Part shown: piece after piece, positions 7,804-15,524 of the stretch
How positions within the stretch are numbered: the first letter of the stretch is position 1
Layout of the letters: every line of letters begins with the position of its first letter
NCBI GenBank assembly: GCA_016706255.1
Contig: JADJJZ010000006.1
Span: 248,001-312,000, forward strand
From: Bacteroidota bacterium
GTDB lineage: Bacteria; Bacteroidota; Bacteroidia; Chitinophagales; BACL12
Length of the DNA stretch: 64,000 nucleotides
Direction: 5' to 3'
The notes under the pieces: model-generated
The model's database searches: none
What the model was told of the DNA's origin: nothing
What the model saw: only the letters and a program-made list of their open reading frames with translations
Made by a program: the position numbers and the translations under genes

Positions 7804-9987
7804 TTACACCTCATCCATCATCATGCCCAAAACAATTTTGACTTCTGCATAATCAAAACCCTTGCCCAATGCGCCGCGCACAAGTGTTAAATCGGTAGTG
7901 TCGAGTTCGCGTGCTATTGCTTTTATTTTATTTATTTTTTCAGATGGTATTATTCCTTCGATAGTAGTTTCACCGGTTTCAACAAATTGTAATAAATGTT
8001 TTAAAATAGTGCCGTATGACAAACTTCTTGCAAGCGCAATTTCATCTACTGATAAGCCTTCCTGATACAGATGTAAACTTTCTGCAAAAGTACTGCCCTT
8101 TGGGGCCTTAATTTTGCCTGCTGTTTTGGTTGGCAGATTTGGAACATATTGTTTAAAGGTATTAACGCCTCTGTATAAATTTATTTCTCCATAACGCACT
8201 TCAAAAATATTTTTAAGATGCATCTCTAAAGTGGAAATTAAATCCAACACATATTCATAATATTTTTTGATTTTTCCCTGTCCGTTTATTTCATGCAAAT
8301 GATCAACCAAAGGCGCAAATATGCGTTGCTGCATGGTATCACCAAACCAGTCGACAGCCTTGGTTACACGTTCATATAATTCATTTGATTTATTAATGTC
8401 GTAATCTGCAATCAATGCGGGTAATTTTTCTCTAAATTTTTCTGCAACCTCACGTTGCTCATAAATAGCCTGAAGCAAACGGGTAGTTAATAATATGGCG
8501 CCACGTTTATTTTCGAGTGTGCGGTCAGGTACAAATTCGGCAAAAGCTTCCAGTAATTTTACCGGTTTGTCCCAATTAAATGCATCAAACAATTTTTTTT
8601 GCTGATAACGTACTTTTTCGGTTGAAATAATATGTTCTAACCGGTCTTCCTGCATCTCCTTTTCGGCAAAAGCAATTATACGCGGGTCGGTGCCGATAGC
8701 AGTACCAAAAATGCGTGATAATAATACCATACCATCTAATGTTGTACATCTGCTCAACGCAACATACACCTGCCCCGCAGCAAACGACTGACCAGCATCT
8801 ATTACCACTTTGTCAAAAGTTAATCCCTGACTTTTATGAATGGTTATTGCCCATGCCAGTCGGATGGGATATTGGGTATATTTCCCAATAATATCTTCAA
8901 CTATTGCATTTTTATCTTTATTAAACTGATAACGGATATTTTGCCAGGTTTCTTTTTTTAATTCAAAATCTACACCTTCATCGCGCATGGTAACGGTGAT
9001 GGTATCTTTATGAATACTTTTTATTACAGCAATTTTTCCATTATAATATTTTCGTTCTTCTCCTGTATCATTTTTAATAAACATAATTTGTGCACCTTCC
9101 TTAACTACTAACTGCATGTCGGCCGGCAGCGATTTATCAGAAAATTCACCTTCAATAATTCCCTGAAAAGTAACAGCAGGCGTAGTTAACTTTGCCAGCT
9201 CTTCAGTATTAATTTTATCTGCTTTATAATTATGTGAGGCAATGGTAATATAATTTTCATCCGCCGGTGGCCTGAAGCCCGGTTCGTATCGGGTTTGCAG
9301 TAATTCAAAATCTACATCCGACATGGTATTATTTCGAACATTATTTAATAAATCAATAAATTGTTGCTCTTTTTGTCGGTATATTTTTTTTAACTCAACG
9401 TATACTACCGGTGTGGTTTTAAATACATGTGCATCGAAAAAAAACGGACTGTCATAATGTTCCTTCAAAATTAACCATTCGTTATCCGGTGCTACGGGAG
9501 GCAGTTGGTACATATCGCCGATAAATAATATCTGTACACCCCCAAAAGGAATATTTTTTTTGCGCACCCCACGTAAAATAGCATCTATACAATCTAATTT
9601 ATCGCAGCGCAACATACTTACTTCATCAATAATTAAAAGTTCGAGTTCTTCCATTACCTCGCGCTTTTGTTTATTGAGTTGCACTTTGCTGAATAAATTA
9701 TGTTTATAGGTAACATTTAAATGTCCGCTAAAAGGTGCATTTACAGGAATAAATACTTCAAATGGCAATTGGAAAAACGAGTGCATAGTAACACCACCTG
9801 CATTAATTGCCGCAACACCGGTTGGCGCTACAACAGCACAATTTTTTGTAATGGTATTTTTAATGAAACGCAAAAATGTGGTTTTACCACTGCCTGCCTT
9901 GCCCGTTAAAAAGATATGCTGACCGGTATAATTAACCAATTCGGCAGCTAAACGAAATTGTATATTGGAATTGTCAGGATACTCCAT
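7804..9987 (-). CDS. PIF1/RecD-like superfamily 1 DNA helicase with C-terminal helix-turn-helix region
   Basis: 727-residue ATP-dependent helicase. Motifs in order: Walker A TGKAGSGKTT (residues 28-37), VAPTGVAAINAGGVTMHS (motif Ia), Walker B LLIIDEVSML (about 113), FIGDMYQLPPV (motif III). The C-terminal core has AWAITIHKSQGLTFD (motif V) and VYVALSRC (motif VI). These match Bacteroidota PIF1-like helicases. Beyond about residue 480 is a long helical extension ending in a winged or helix-turn-helix-like segment (LHLYQEGLSVDEIALARSLSYGTILKHLLQF), known from related helicases. The role is probably DNA repair or replication-fork maintenance. It lies between ACMSD and kynureninase on the opposite strand, unrelated in function. 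Confidence 0.88.
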   Translation of the reverse strand: MEYPDNSNIQFRLAAELVNYTGQHIFLTGKAGSGKTTFLRFIKNTITKNCAVVAPTGVAAINAGGVTMHSFFQLPFEVFIPVNAPFSGHLNVTYKHNLFSKVQLNKQKREVMEELELLIIDEVSMLRCDKLDCIDAILRGVRKKNIPFGGVQILFIGDMYQLPPVAPDNEWLILKEHYDSPFFFDAHVFKTTPVVYVELKKIYRQKEQQFIDLLNNVRNNTMSDVDFELLQTRYEPGFRPPADENYITIASHNYKADKINTEELAKLTTPAVTFQGIIEGEFSDKSLPADMQLVVKEGAQIMFIKNDTGEERKYYNGKIAVIKSIHKDTITVTMRDEGVDFELKKETWQNIRYQFNKDKNAIVEDIIGKYTQYPIRLAWAITIHKSQGLTFDKVVIDAGQSFAAGQVYVALSRCTTLDGMVLLSRIFGTAIGTDPRIIAFAEKEMQEDRLEHIISTEKVRYQQKKLFDAFNWDKPVKLLEAFAEFVPDRTLENKRGAILLTTRLLQAIYEQREVAEKFREKLPALIADYDINKSNELYERVTKAVDWFGDTMQQRIFAPLVDHLHEINGQGKIKKYYEYVLDLISTLEMHLKNIFEVRYGEINLYRGVNTFKQYVPNLPTKTAGKIKAPKGSTFAESLHLYQEGLSVDEIALARSLSYGTILKHLLQFVETGETTIEGIIPSEKINKIKAIARELDTTDLTLVRGALGKGFDYAEVKIVLGMMMDEV

Positions 9988-10175
9988 TTTAAAATCTGTT
10001 TTTAAGGATTAAACAGCAGTAAAGCTATAAAAAATATCTGCAACAGCCCCGTTTTAAAGCGTTTTAAACCCTGCATCCGCTGAATTGGTTATTTGTATTG
10101 AGCATAAGCGGTTAATTTTTTTTGAATATTTCCGTTTTGGGATTTTATATGGTTTTTTATTGATTATGAGTTGTT

Positions 10176-10183
10176 TAACTTTG
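10176..10183 (+). promoter_or_regulatory. Candidate -7 box directly upstream of kynU
   Basis: TAACTTTG is followed by TGCC and then the ATG, so the box ends only four bases before the start codon. If used, the transcript would be leaderless. A well spaced TTG element is not seen. Confidence 0.35.
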
Positions 10184-10187
10184 TGCC

Positions 10188-11456
10188 ATGTTACCTCAGT
10201 TTGAATCAACATTAGCTTATGCAGAAAGTTTAGATGCTGCAGATGAATTACAATCGTTTAGAACACAATTTCATATTCCTGCTGTAAATAATAAGGAATT
10301 AATTTATTTCTGTGGTAATTCATTGGGATTGCAACCAAAAAGTGTACGTGCATTTTTGGAACAGGAATTAACCGATTGGCAAAATTTAGGTGTGGAAGGA
10401 CATCTACACGCAAAAAATCCCTGGTTATATTATCATCATTTTTTAACAGAATCAACTGCGCGATTAGTTGGCGCAAAACCACTTGAAGTGGTGGTAATGA
10501 ATTCGCTAACTGTGAATTTAAATTTATTAATGATCAGTTTTTATCGCCCAACCAAGCAGCGATATAAAATTGTGATGGAATATATGGCATTTCCGAGTGA
10601 CCAATATGCCGTTGAAAATCAGGTAAAATTTCATGGTTTTGATGCCAATGATGCCATTATTGAATTAATGCCAAGAGAAGGTGAAAATTGTATCAGAACG
10701 GAAGATATTTTATCGGTAATTGAACAAAATAAAAATGAAATTGCATTAATTATGATTGGTGGTGTTAATTATTATACCGGTCAATTATTTGATATGCAAA
10801 AAATAACTGCTTTCGCAAAAAATTGTTCGCCTGAAATTATGGTGGGATATGATTTAGCGCATGCAGCAGGTAATGTAAATTTACAATTGCACGACTGGCA
10901 GGTTGATTTTGCCACTTGGTGTTCATATAAATATTTAAACTCCGGTCCCGGCGGAACGAGTGGTGTTTTTGTGCATGAAAAACATGCTGAAAATGATACC
11001 TTACCGCGCCTTAGCGGATGGTGGGGTAATGATGAAAAAACGCGCTTTAAAATGCAAAAGGGATTTTTTCCGCAACCGGGAGCAGCAGGATGGCAAATGA
11101 GTAATGCACAAGTATTATCGATGGCTGCACATCGCGCTTCACTGGCAATTTTTGATGAAGCAGGAATGAAAAAATTAACGAATAAAAGTTTAGTGCTTAC
11201 TGCTTACCTTGAATATTTATTATTAAACGGAAAAAGAAAAGATTTTAAAATAATTACACCATCGGATACTACACAACGTGGTTGTCAGTTATCGATTGTG
11301 ATGGATAAAGATGGTAAAAAAACATTTGATGCATTAACACAAAATGGAATTATTGCCGACTGGCGTGAACCTGATGTAATTCGTGTTGCACCTGTTCCTT
11401 TATACAATTCATTTAAAGATGTATTTCAATTTGCCGAAATATTTCATTCGGTATAA
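10188..11456 (+). CDS. kynU: Kynureninase
   Basis: 422-residue PLP-dependent fold-type I enzyme that cleaves kynurenine or 3-hydroxykynurenine to anthranilate or 3-hydroxyanthranilate plus alanine. The PLP lysine is Lys248 in WCSYKYLNSGPGG, and the cofactor-contacting YDLAHAAGN segment (about 221-229) is intact. FCGNSLGLQP near residue 41-50, the family's N-terminal signature, is present. Length is normal. It supplies the substrate of the dioxygenase at 3773-4291 and takes its own from the monooxygenase at 12204-13547. The -7 box lies four bases upstream, with a hairpin terminator after the stop. Confidence 0.95.
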   Translation: MLPQFESTLAYAESLDAADELQSFRTQFHIPAVNNKELIYFCGNSLGLQPKSVRAFLEQELTDWQNLGVEGHLHAKNPWLYYHHFLTESTARLVGAKPLEVVVMNSLTVNLNLLMISFYRPTKQRYKIVMEYMAFPSDQYAVENQVKFHGFDANDAIIELMPREGENCIRTEDILSVIEQNKNEIALIMIGGVNYYTGQLFDMQKITAFAKNCSPEIMVGYDLAHAAGNVNLQLHDWQVDFATWCSYKYLNSGPGGTSGVFVHEKHAENDTLPRLSGWWGNDEKTRFKMQKGFFPQPGAAGWQMSNAQVLSMAAHRASLAIFDEAGMKKLTNKSLVLTAYLEYLLLNGKRKDFKIITPSDTTQRGCQLSIVMDKDGKKTFDALTQNGIIADWREPDVIRVAPVPLYNSFKDVFQFAEIFHSV

Positions 11457-11480
11457 ATAAAATAACTTTTGTAAAAAATA

Positions 11481-11510
11481 AAACCACCGATTCGGTGGTT
11501 TTATTTTTTT
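11481..11510. terminator. Bidirectional terminator between kynU and cytochrome c gene
   Basis: Stem AAACCACCG/CGGTGGTTT with a three-base loop, followed by TTATTTTTTT on the plus side and preceded by an A-rich run on the other. It can serve both converging genes. Confidence 0.8.
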
Positions 11511-11517
11511 ATAAATA

Positions 11518-12096
11518 TTACATGCCCGGTGGCTGATATGCCGGAACTACGTTATCGATTGGTGGAATTGTTTTTAGGTAAGCATAAACGGCTTTTAAAT
11601 CTTCATCCGGCCACATGCTTAAACCCTGCCAAGGCATTGGAGGCATAATTGGACGTTGATTATCCATACCTAAATGTTTGCCTTCTTTCATTGCTTTTAA
11701 AAAGTTTTCTTCAGTCCATGCACCTAAACCACTTTCGCTTGGCGTAAGGTTGGCGGCATAACTTGTGCCCCAAGGTCCAACAGCAGCAGTTAATTGCGGA
11801 TGCATCAACACCCAATCAGTTAATACTGCTTTGTCGTAAGTAGGAAGTGCAATCGCAGCCTGATGTCCCGACAACATTTTGCTCATATCAAATGCAGGCC
11901 CTTTGTCGGTCATCATTTTTGGAGTATGGCAGTCGTTACATCCCCCAACCCCAACTAAAAATGCTCCGCGTTTAACGGGATCTTCTGCAGGTGTGGTTTC
12001 ATCGGTTGTGGATTTGTGTTCCGTTTTTACAGAACAGCCGTAAATTGTTGCAATTGTGAGTGCAACAGAAAACAGGTAATAGGTTGTTTTTCTCAT
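11518..12096 (-). CDS. Cytochrome c-type lipoprotein
   Basis: About 192 residues from 12096. This start gives a lipoprotein signal (MRKTTYYLFSVALTIATIYGC), whereas the longer frame from 12135 adds residues before it. One heme c site, CNDCH, follows about 45 residues into the mature protein (VGVGGCNDCHTPKM). The C-terminal part (WPDEDLKAVYAYLKTIPP) is the usual last helix of class I cytochromes c, and MPPMPW upstream may hold the Met ligand. Probably an envelope-anchored electron carrier; partner unknown. It is convergent with kynU and divergent from kmo. Confidence 0.85.
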   Translation of the reverse strand: MRKTTYYLFSVALTIATIYGCSVKTEHKSTTDETTPAEDPVKRGAFLVGVGGCNDCHTPKMMTDKGPAFDMSKMLSGHQAAIALPTYDKAVLTDWVLMHPQLTAAVGPWGTSYAANLTPSESGLGAWTEENFLKAMKEGKHLGMDNQRPIMPPMPWQGLSMWPDEDLKAVYAYLKTIPPIDNVVPAYQPPGM

Positions 12097-12154
12097 TGTA
12101 TGTGAATTTGTTTGAAATTTACGAACAATTTTCATTTTTGAGTTTTATCATCAT

Positions 12155-12181
12155 TTGAAGTGGTAAATAGGTTTATTTTTG
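12155..12181 (+). promoter_or_regulatory. Candidate promoter of kmo
   Basis: TTG at 12155-12157 and TATTTTTG at 12174-12181, separated by 16 bases, a few short of the usual 19. The start codon is 22 bases downstream. Confidence 0.35.
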
Positions 12182-12203
12182 CCAAATTCTATAATTTGTA
12201 AGT

Positions 12204-13547
12204 ATGCAACATGTAAAAAGTATAGCCATTATGGGAGCAGGGCTCGTTGGGTCGCTGTTGAGTATGTATTTGAAAAAACGTGGATACGAAGTAACGGTTT
12301 ATGAACGCAGACCCGATTTGCGTAAAACCGGTGCAGCAGGTGGCAGATCCATCAATTTGGCGATTAGTGAACGCGGCTGGAAAGGCTTAGCCGGCGTGGG
12401 TATGGAAGAGGAAATCAGAAAAATTGCCATCCAAATGCCGGGCCGTATGATTCATGATGTGCAGGGAAACCTCAGTTTTCAGCCTTATGGCAAGCCCGGT
12501 CAGGCAATTAATTCGGTTTCAAGGGGCGATTTGAATATAGCTTTGGTTGATGCTGCTGAAAAATCGGGCATTACTTATCATTTTAATCAGCGGATAGTTG
12601 AAACCGATATGGCAGGCACGTATGCCATAATGGAAAACCTTGAAACCCGCGAAACATATAAATTACAACCGGATTTGATTATTGGTGCCGATGGCGCTTT
12701 TAGTCTGGTGCGTTATACCATGCTGAAAACCGAGCGTTTTGACTATAATCAAACCTATGAAGCACACGGATACAAAGAATTAACCATCCCTGCAGGCCTA
12801 GGTAATACCTGGCAAATTGAAAAAAACGCCCTGCATATCTGGCCGAGAAAAAACTTCATGCTGATTGCCTTACCCAATATGGACGGCAGTTTTACCTGCA
12901 CACTGTTTTATAATCTCGATGGTGAACAGTCATTCAAAACCCTTACCACAGAAAAAGAGGTGGAAGTATTTTTCAAAACATACTTTGCCGATGCTATGGA
13001 ACTGATGCCTACGTTGTATCAGGACTTTTTTGGCAATCCAACCGGTTTATTAATGACCGTAAAATGTTTCCCATGGAGCAACGGAAACACCATGCTGATA
13101 GGGGATGCAGCGCATGCTATTATTCCTTTTTACGGACAAGGGATGAATTGCGGTTTTGAGGATTGTACGGTGTTAAATGAGCTCATGGAGCAGTATAACG
13201 ACGATTGGAGCAAGATAATACCGGCTTACCAAACAGCACGTAAACCCAATAGCGACGGCATTGCAGATTTGGCGAAGCTGAATTTTATAGAAATGCGGGA
13301 TTTGGTAGCAGACCCTGATTTCCAGTTCAAGAAAAAAATTGCGGCTAAGGTAAGTGAAGTGTATCCGGAGCGGTTTATTCCGGTTTATACCATGGTTTCA
13401 TTCAGCCATTTGCCATATAGTGAGGCTTTAAAAGAATACAAACGGCAGGATGAAGTGCTTTCGGCTGCCCTCAATTTACCCGAAATCAGGGAAAAATGGG
13501 ACACTATCTACTTCGAACAGATTGCTAATCAACTCTTTAATCAATAA
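12204..13547 (+). CDS. kmo: Kynurenine 3-monooxygenase
   Basis: 447-residue FAD-dependent hydroxylase converting L-kynurenine to 3-hydroxykynurenine with NADPH and O2. The N-terminal dinucleotide fold reads GAGLVGS (residues 11-17) and is followed by the family motif GRSINLAISERG. The second FAD motif is LIGDAAHAIIPFYGQGMNCGFEDC. The C-terminal region has hydrophobic patches as in KMO, but no clear membrane anchor is seen. With kynU, the dioxygenase and ACMSD it forms four consecutive pathway steps within this window, though not one operon. Confidence 0.94.
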   Translation: MQHVKSIAIMGAGLVGSLLSMYLKKRGYEVTVYERRPDLRKTGAAGGRSINLAISERGWKGLAGVGMEEEIRKIAIQMPGRMIHDVQGNLSFQPYGKPGQAINSVSRGDLNIALVDAAEKSGITYHFNQRIVETDMAGTYAIMENLETRETYKLQPDLIIGADGAFSLVRYTMLKTERFDYNQTYEAHGYKELTIPAGLGNTWQIEKNALHIWPRKNFMLIALPNMDGSFTCTLFYNLDGEQSFKTLTTEKEVEVFFKTYFADAMELMPTLYQDFFGNPTGLLMTVKCFPWSNGNTMLIGDAAHAIIPFYGQGMNCGFEDCTVLNELMEQYNDDWSKIIPAYQTARKPNSDGIADLAKLNFIEMRDLVADPDFQFKKKIAAKVSEVYPERFIPVYTMVSFSHLPYSEALKEYKRQDEVLSAALNLPEIREKWDTIYFEQIANQLFNQ

Positions 13548-13581
13548 ACTAAAAAACCCGCCATTGGCGGGTTTTTTAGTT
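13547..13581. terminator. Terminator after kmo
   Basis: Long hairpin AACTAAAAAACCCGCC-ATT-GGCGGGTTTTTTAGTT that starts at the last base of the kmo stop. A and T runs on both sides make it bidirectional, also serving the convergent lipoprotein gene. Confidence 0.9.
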
Positions 13582-13598
13582 ATATAAGGTTTCAGAAA

Positions 13599-13952
13599 TT
13601 AGTTTCCGCCTGTAGCGCCACCTTTTTTCTTAATGTCAACACCTTTTTTAGTGTCACCAACTTTAGTTCCAACGTCTACTTTTTTGTCAGTAACAACCGG
13701 AGTGGTAGTTTTAACAGTCGTAGTTGTAGTTTTTGATGTAGTGTTAGCGCTTACTGCGTTTTTAGCATCTGTAAGCATTGTTTGCATGCTCATAATTGAG
13801 TCCATTAACATGGTTTTTTCAGCTAAACAAGCGCTATCAGCAGCTTTCATAGCTTTTTCCATATCAGCAAGTTTAGTTGCCGCTTCTTTGTCTGAACAGC
13901 TAGCTAAAACTAAGCCTGCAGCCACAACGAAAAATAACATTTTAATTTTCAT
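13599..13952 (-). CDS. Small lipoprotein with helical repeat and Thr/Lys-rich tail
   Basis: 117 residues. Lipobox LASCS after MKIKMLFFVVAAGLV. The mature part begins with a heptad-like helix (KLADMEKAMKAADSACLAEKTMLMDSIMSM) that could form a coiled coil as in murein-lipoprotein-like proteins. It continues into a low-complexity Thr/Val stretch (TTSKTTTTTVKTTTPVV) and a Lys/Gly-rich end. Use of C-ending codons and a TACCTTTG box on the minus strand at 13995-14002 suggest strong expression. No domain recognised; I infer a structural envelope role. Confidence 0.75.
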   Translation of the reverse strand: MKIKMLFFVVAAGLVLASCSDKEAATKLADMEKAMKAADSACLAEKTMLMDSIMSMQTMLTDAKNAVSANTTSKTTTTTVKTTTPVVTDKKVDVGTKVGDTKKGVDIKKKGGATGGN

Positions 13953-14024
13953 ATTGTTTTGTTTGTTTTTGATTTTTGGAATAGTATTTGACTACAAAGG
14001 TATAAATAATAAATATTCATACCT

Positions 14025-14032
14025 TAATTTTG
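14025..14032 (+). promoter_or_regulatory. Candidate -7 box of the first DUF5011 lipoprotein gene
   Basis: TAATTTTG fits TAnnTTTG and lies 25 bases before the ATG at 14058. The upstream region is too AT-rich to identify a -33 element. Confidence 0.35.
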
Positions 14033-14057
14033 CAGAACTTTTTAAAAAAAACAATTT

Positions 14058-14759
14058 ATGAAGACTAAAATTTCAATGTTAAGCATTGCGGTTATTGCTG
14101 CCTCAACGATGATTTTTACCGGTTGCGGCACCGAGGACCTTTCAACACCAACTATCGTTTTAGACGGTGATTCACCTATGACTGTCGTATTAGGCGACAC
14201 TTACACAGATCCGGGTTTTTCGGCTACTGATGATGAAGATGGCGATATTTCTGCTAATGTAGTAGTTGATGATTCTGAAGTAAACACCGATGAAATTGGC
14301 GAATACGAAGTATCTTATACAGTTACTGACGAAGCAGGAAATACCGGCACTGAAACACGTATTGTTCGCGTGGTTGTTGGTAAATCTAACTACCTTGGAA
14401 CTTACCAGGTGCACGAAGTTTGTGACATGGACGGCGACGGAATTAAAGGTGAAGCTGGTGTTCCTTACGAAATTAACGATTACACTGTAACTGTTACTGC
14501 TGCTGCAGGAGCAAATACTTTGTTATTCGAAAACTTTGGTGCTTACGGCGATATCGTTGTTGTACCGGTTGATTTCTTAGGTGACCTCGACGAATTACTT
14601 TCAGTTGACGATTACAACTTACCTGGAACTACCATCTACTTTAACGCAGATGGCGAAATTACAACTGCTACTACCAGCGCAATCGAGTTTACACTTGATT
14701 ACACTGCGGAAGACACAGGCGTAATTATTCCTTGTGATGCAACTTTCGAAAAATTGTAA
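14058..14759 (+). CDS. Lipoprotein with DUF5011 (bacterial Ig-like) domain
   Basis: 233 residues. Signal and lipobox MIFTGCG near residue 20. Residues about 30-105 form one DUF5011 Ig-like domain: TIVLDGDSPMTVVLGDTYTDPGFSATDDEDGDI ends split as GDTYTDPGFSA, a DGDIS turn, then GEYEVSYTVTDEAGN and a final TRIVRVV strand. The remaining 125 residues contain a possible Ca-binding DMDGDGIKGE loop and a beta-rich domain of unknown type. C-ending codons (AAC, GAC) are frequent, as in strongly expressed genes. The next gene encodes a shorter paralogue with the same order of domains. Confidence 0.82.
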   Translation: MKTKISMLSIAVIAASTMIFTGCGTEDLSTPTIVLDGDSPMTVVLGDTYTDPGFSATDDEDGDISANVVVDDSEVNTDEIGEYEVSYTVTDEAGNTGTETRIVRVVVGKSNYLGTYQVHEVCDMDGDGIKGEAGVPYEINDYTVTVTAAAGANTLLFENFGAYGDIVVVPVDFLGDLDELLSVDDYNLPGTTIYFNADGEITTATTSAIEFTLDYTAEDTGVIIPCDATFEKL

Positions 14760-14774
14760 TAACAAACCTTACTC

Positions 14775-14807
14775 AAAAGCCCCGATGTCGCTGATGTCGG
14801 GGCTTTT
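14775..14807 (+). terminator. Terminator between the two DUF5011 lipoprotein genes
   Basis: Stem AAAAGCCCCGA/TCGGGGCTTTT around an 11-base loop, 15 bases after the stop and followed by GTATTAAT. It separates the paralogues into different transcripts. Confidence 0.85.
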
Positions 14808-14848
14808 GTATTAATATTATTACCTTAGTTGCACATTTTAACCCTTAT

Positions 14849-15481
14849 ATGTTTCAATTGCGTACTTTATTCATACTGTTTACCCTTGCCCTGGTTAGCG
14901 CCTGCGCTAAAACCGATACCGATAGCCCCGTGCTGGAACTAAATACCGATGGTTCAATACATTACCGCGGCACAACCTATAATGACGCGGGTTTTACAGT
15001 AGCTGATAACCACGACTGCAACGTGCAAAACAATGTGGAGGTACTAAATACCGTGGATGAAAACAGATATGGCTCCTATACCGTCACCTACACCGTTGCC
15101 GATAATGCCGGTAATCAAACCGAAGAAATCCGTGTGGTAGATATCGTTTTACCGCTTAGCGACTACTACAACCAAACTTGGAAAGCTTACGATACCTGCA
15201 CATCCGGCAATTATGATTATTACGGGCTGATTCAGGATTGTGATTGTTATGGCAAAAATGTTACGGTTGGAAATATCAGCAATTTCGGACTTTCAGCAGC
15301 GTTTACCTTGCCGGTGAGCGGACAATTTTCGCAATTTTTAACCCTCGATACCACAAAAGCAGCAGTTAACTTTTTCGGGACAGCAACCATGAACCCCACA
15401 GCAGATTCATTAAAATGGAGCTATTTGATATCCGATTCAATTTCAACCGACGCCTGCACATCTGTTTGGATTAAAATGTAA
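14849..15481 (+). CDS. Lipoprotein with DUF5011 domain, paralogue of the preceding gene
   Basis: 210 residues with lipobox LVSACA. The Ig-like domain (about 28-100) follows the same pattern as the preceding protein: RGTTYNDAGFTVADN, NVEVLNTVDENRYGSYTVTYTVADNAGN cut here as YGSYTVTYTVADNAGN, and EIRVVDIV. The C-terminal domain is Cys-containing (YDTCTSGN, QDCDCYGK) and differs from the first paralogue. Likely a surface lipoprotein; partner or ligand unknown. It precedes a subtilisin-like T9SS gene with 43 bases between. Confidence 0.8.
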   Translation: MFQLRTLFILFTLALVSACAKTDTDSPVLELNTDGSIHYRGTTYNDAGFTVADNHDCNVQNNVEVLNTVDENRYGSYTVTYTVADNAGNQTEEIRVVDIVLPLSDYYNQTWKAYDTCTSGNYDYYGLIQDCDCYGKNVTVGNISNFGLSAAFTLPVSGQFSQFLTLDTTKAAVNFFGTATMNPTADSLKWSYLISDSISTDACTSVWIKM

Positions 15482-15524
15482 CCTTTTCAGTCTGCAACTT
15501 GTTATGTATTTTTACTAAAGCGAT

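Noticed and set aside
13633..14061. 142-codon plus-strand frame with Val/Thr-rich N terminus
   Set aside because: It is antisense to the Thr-rich small lipoprotein, which has a clear lipobox.
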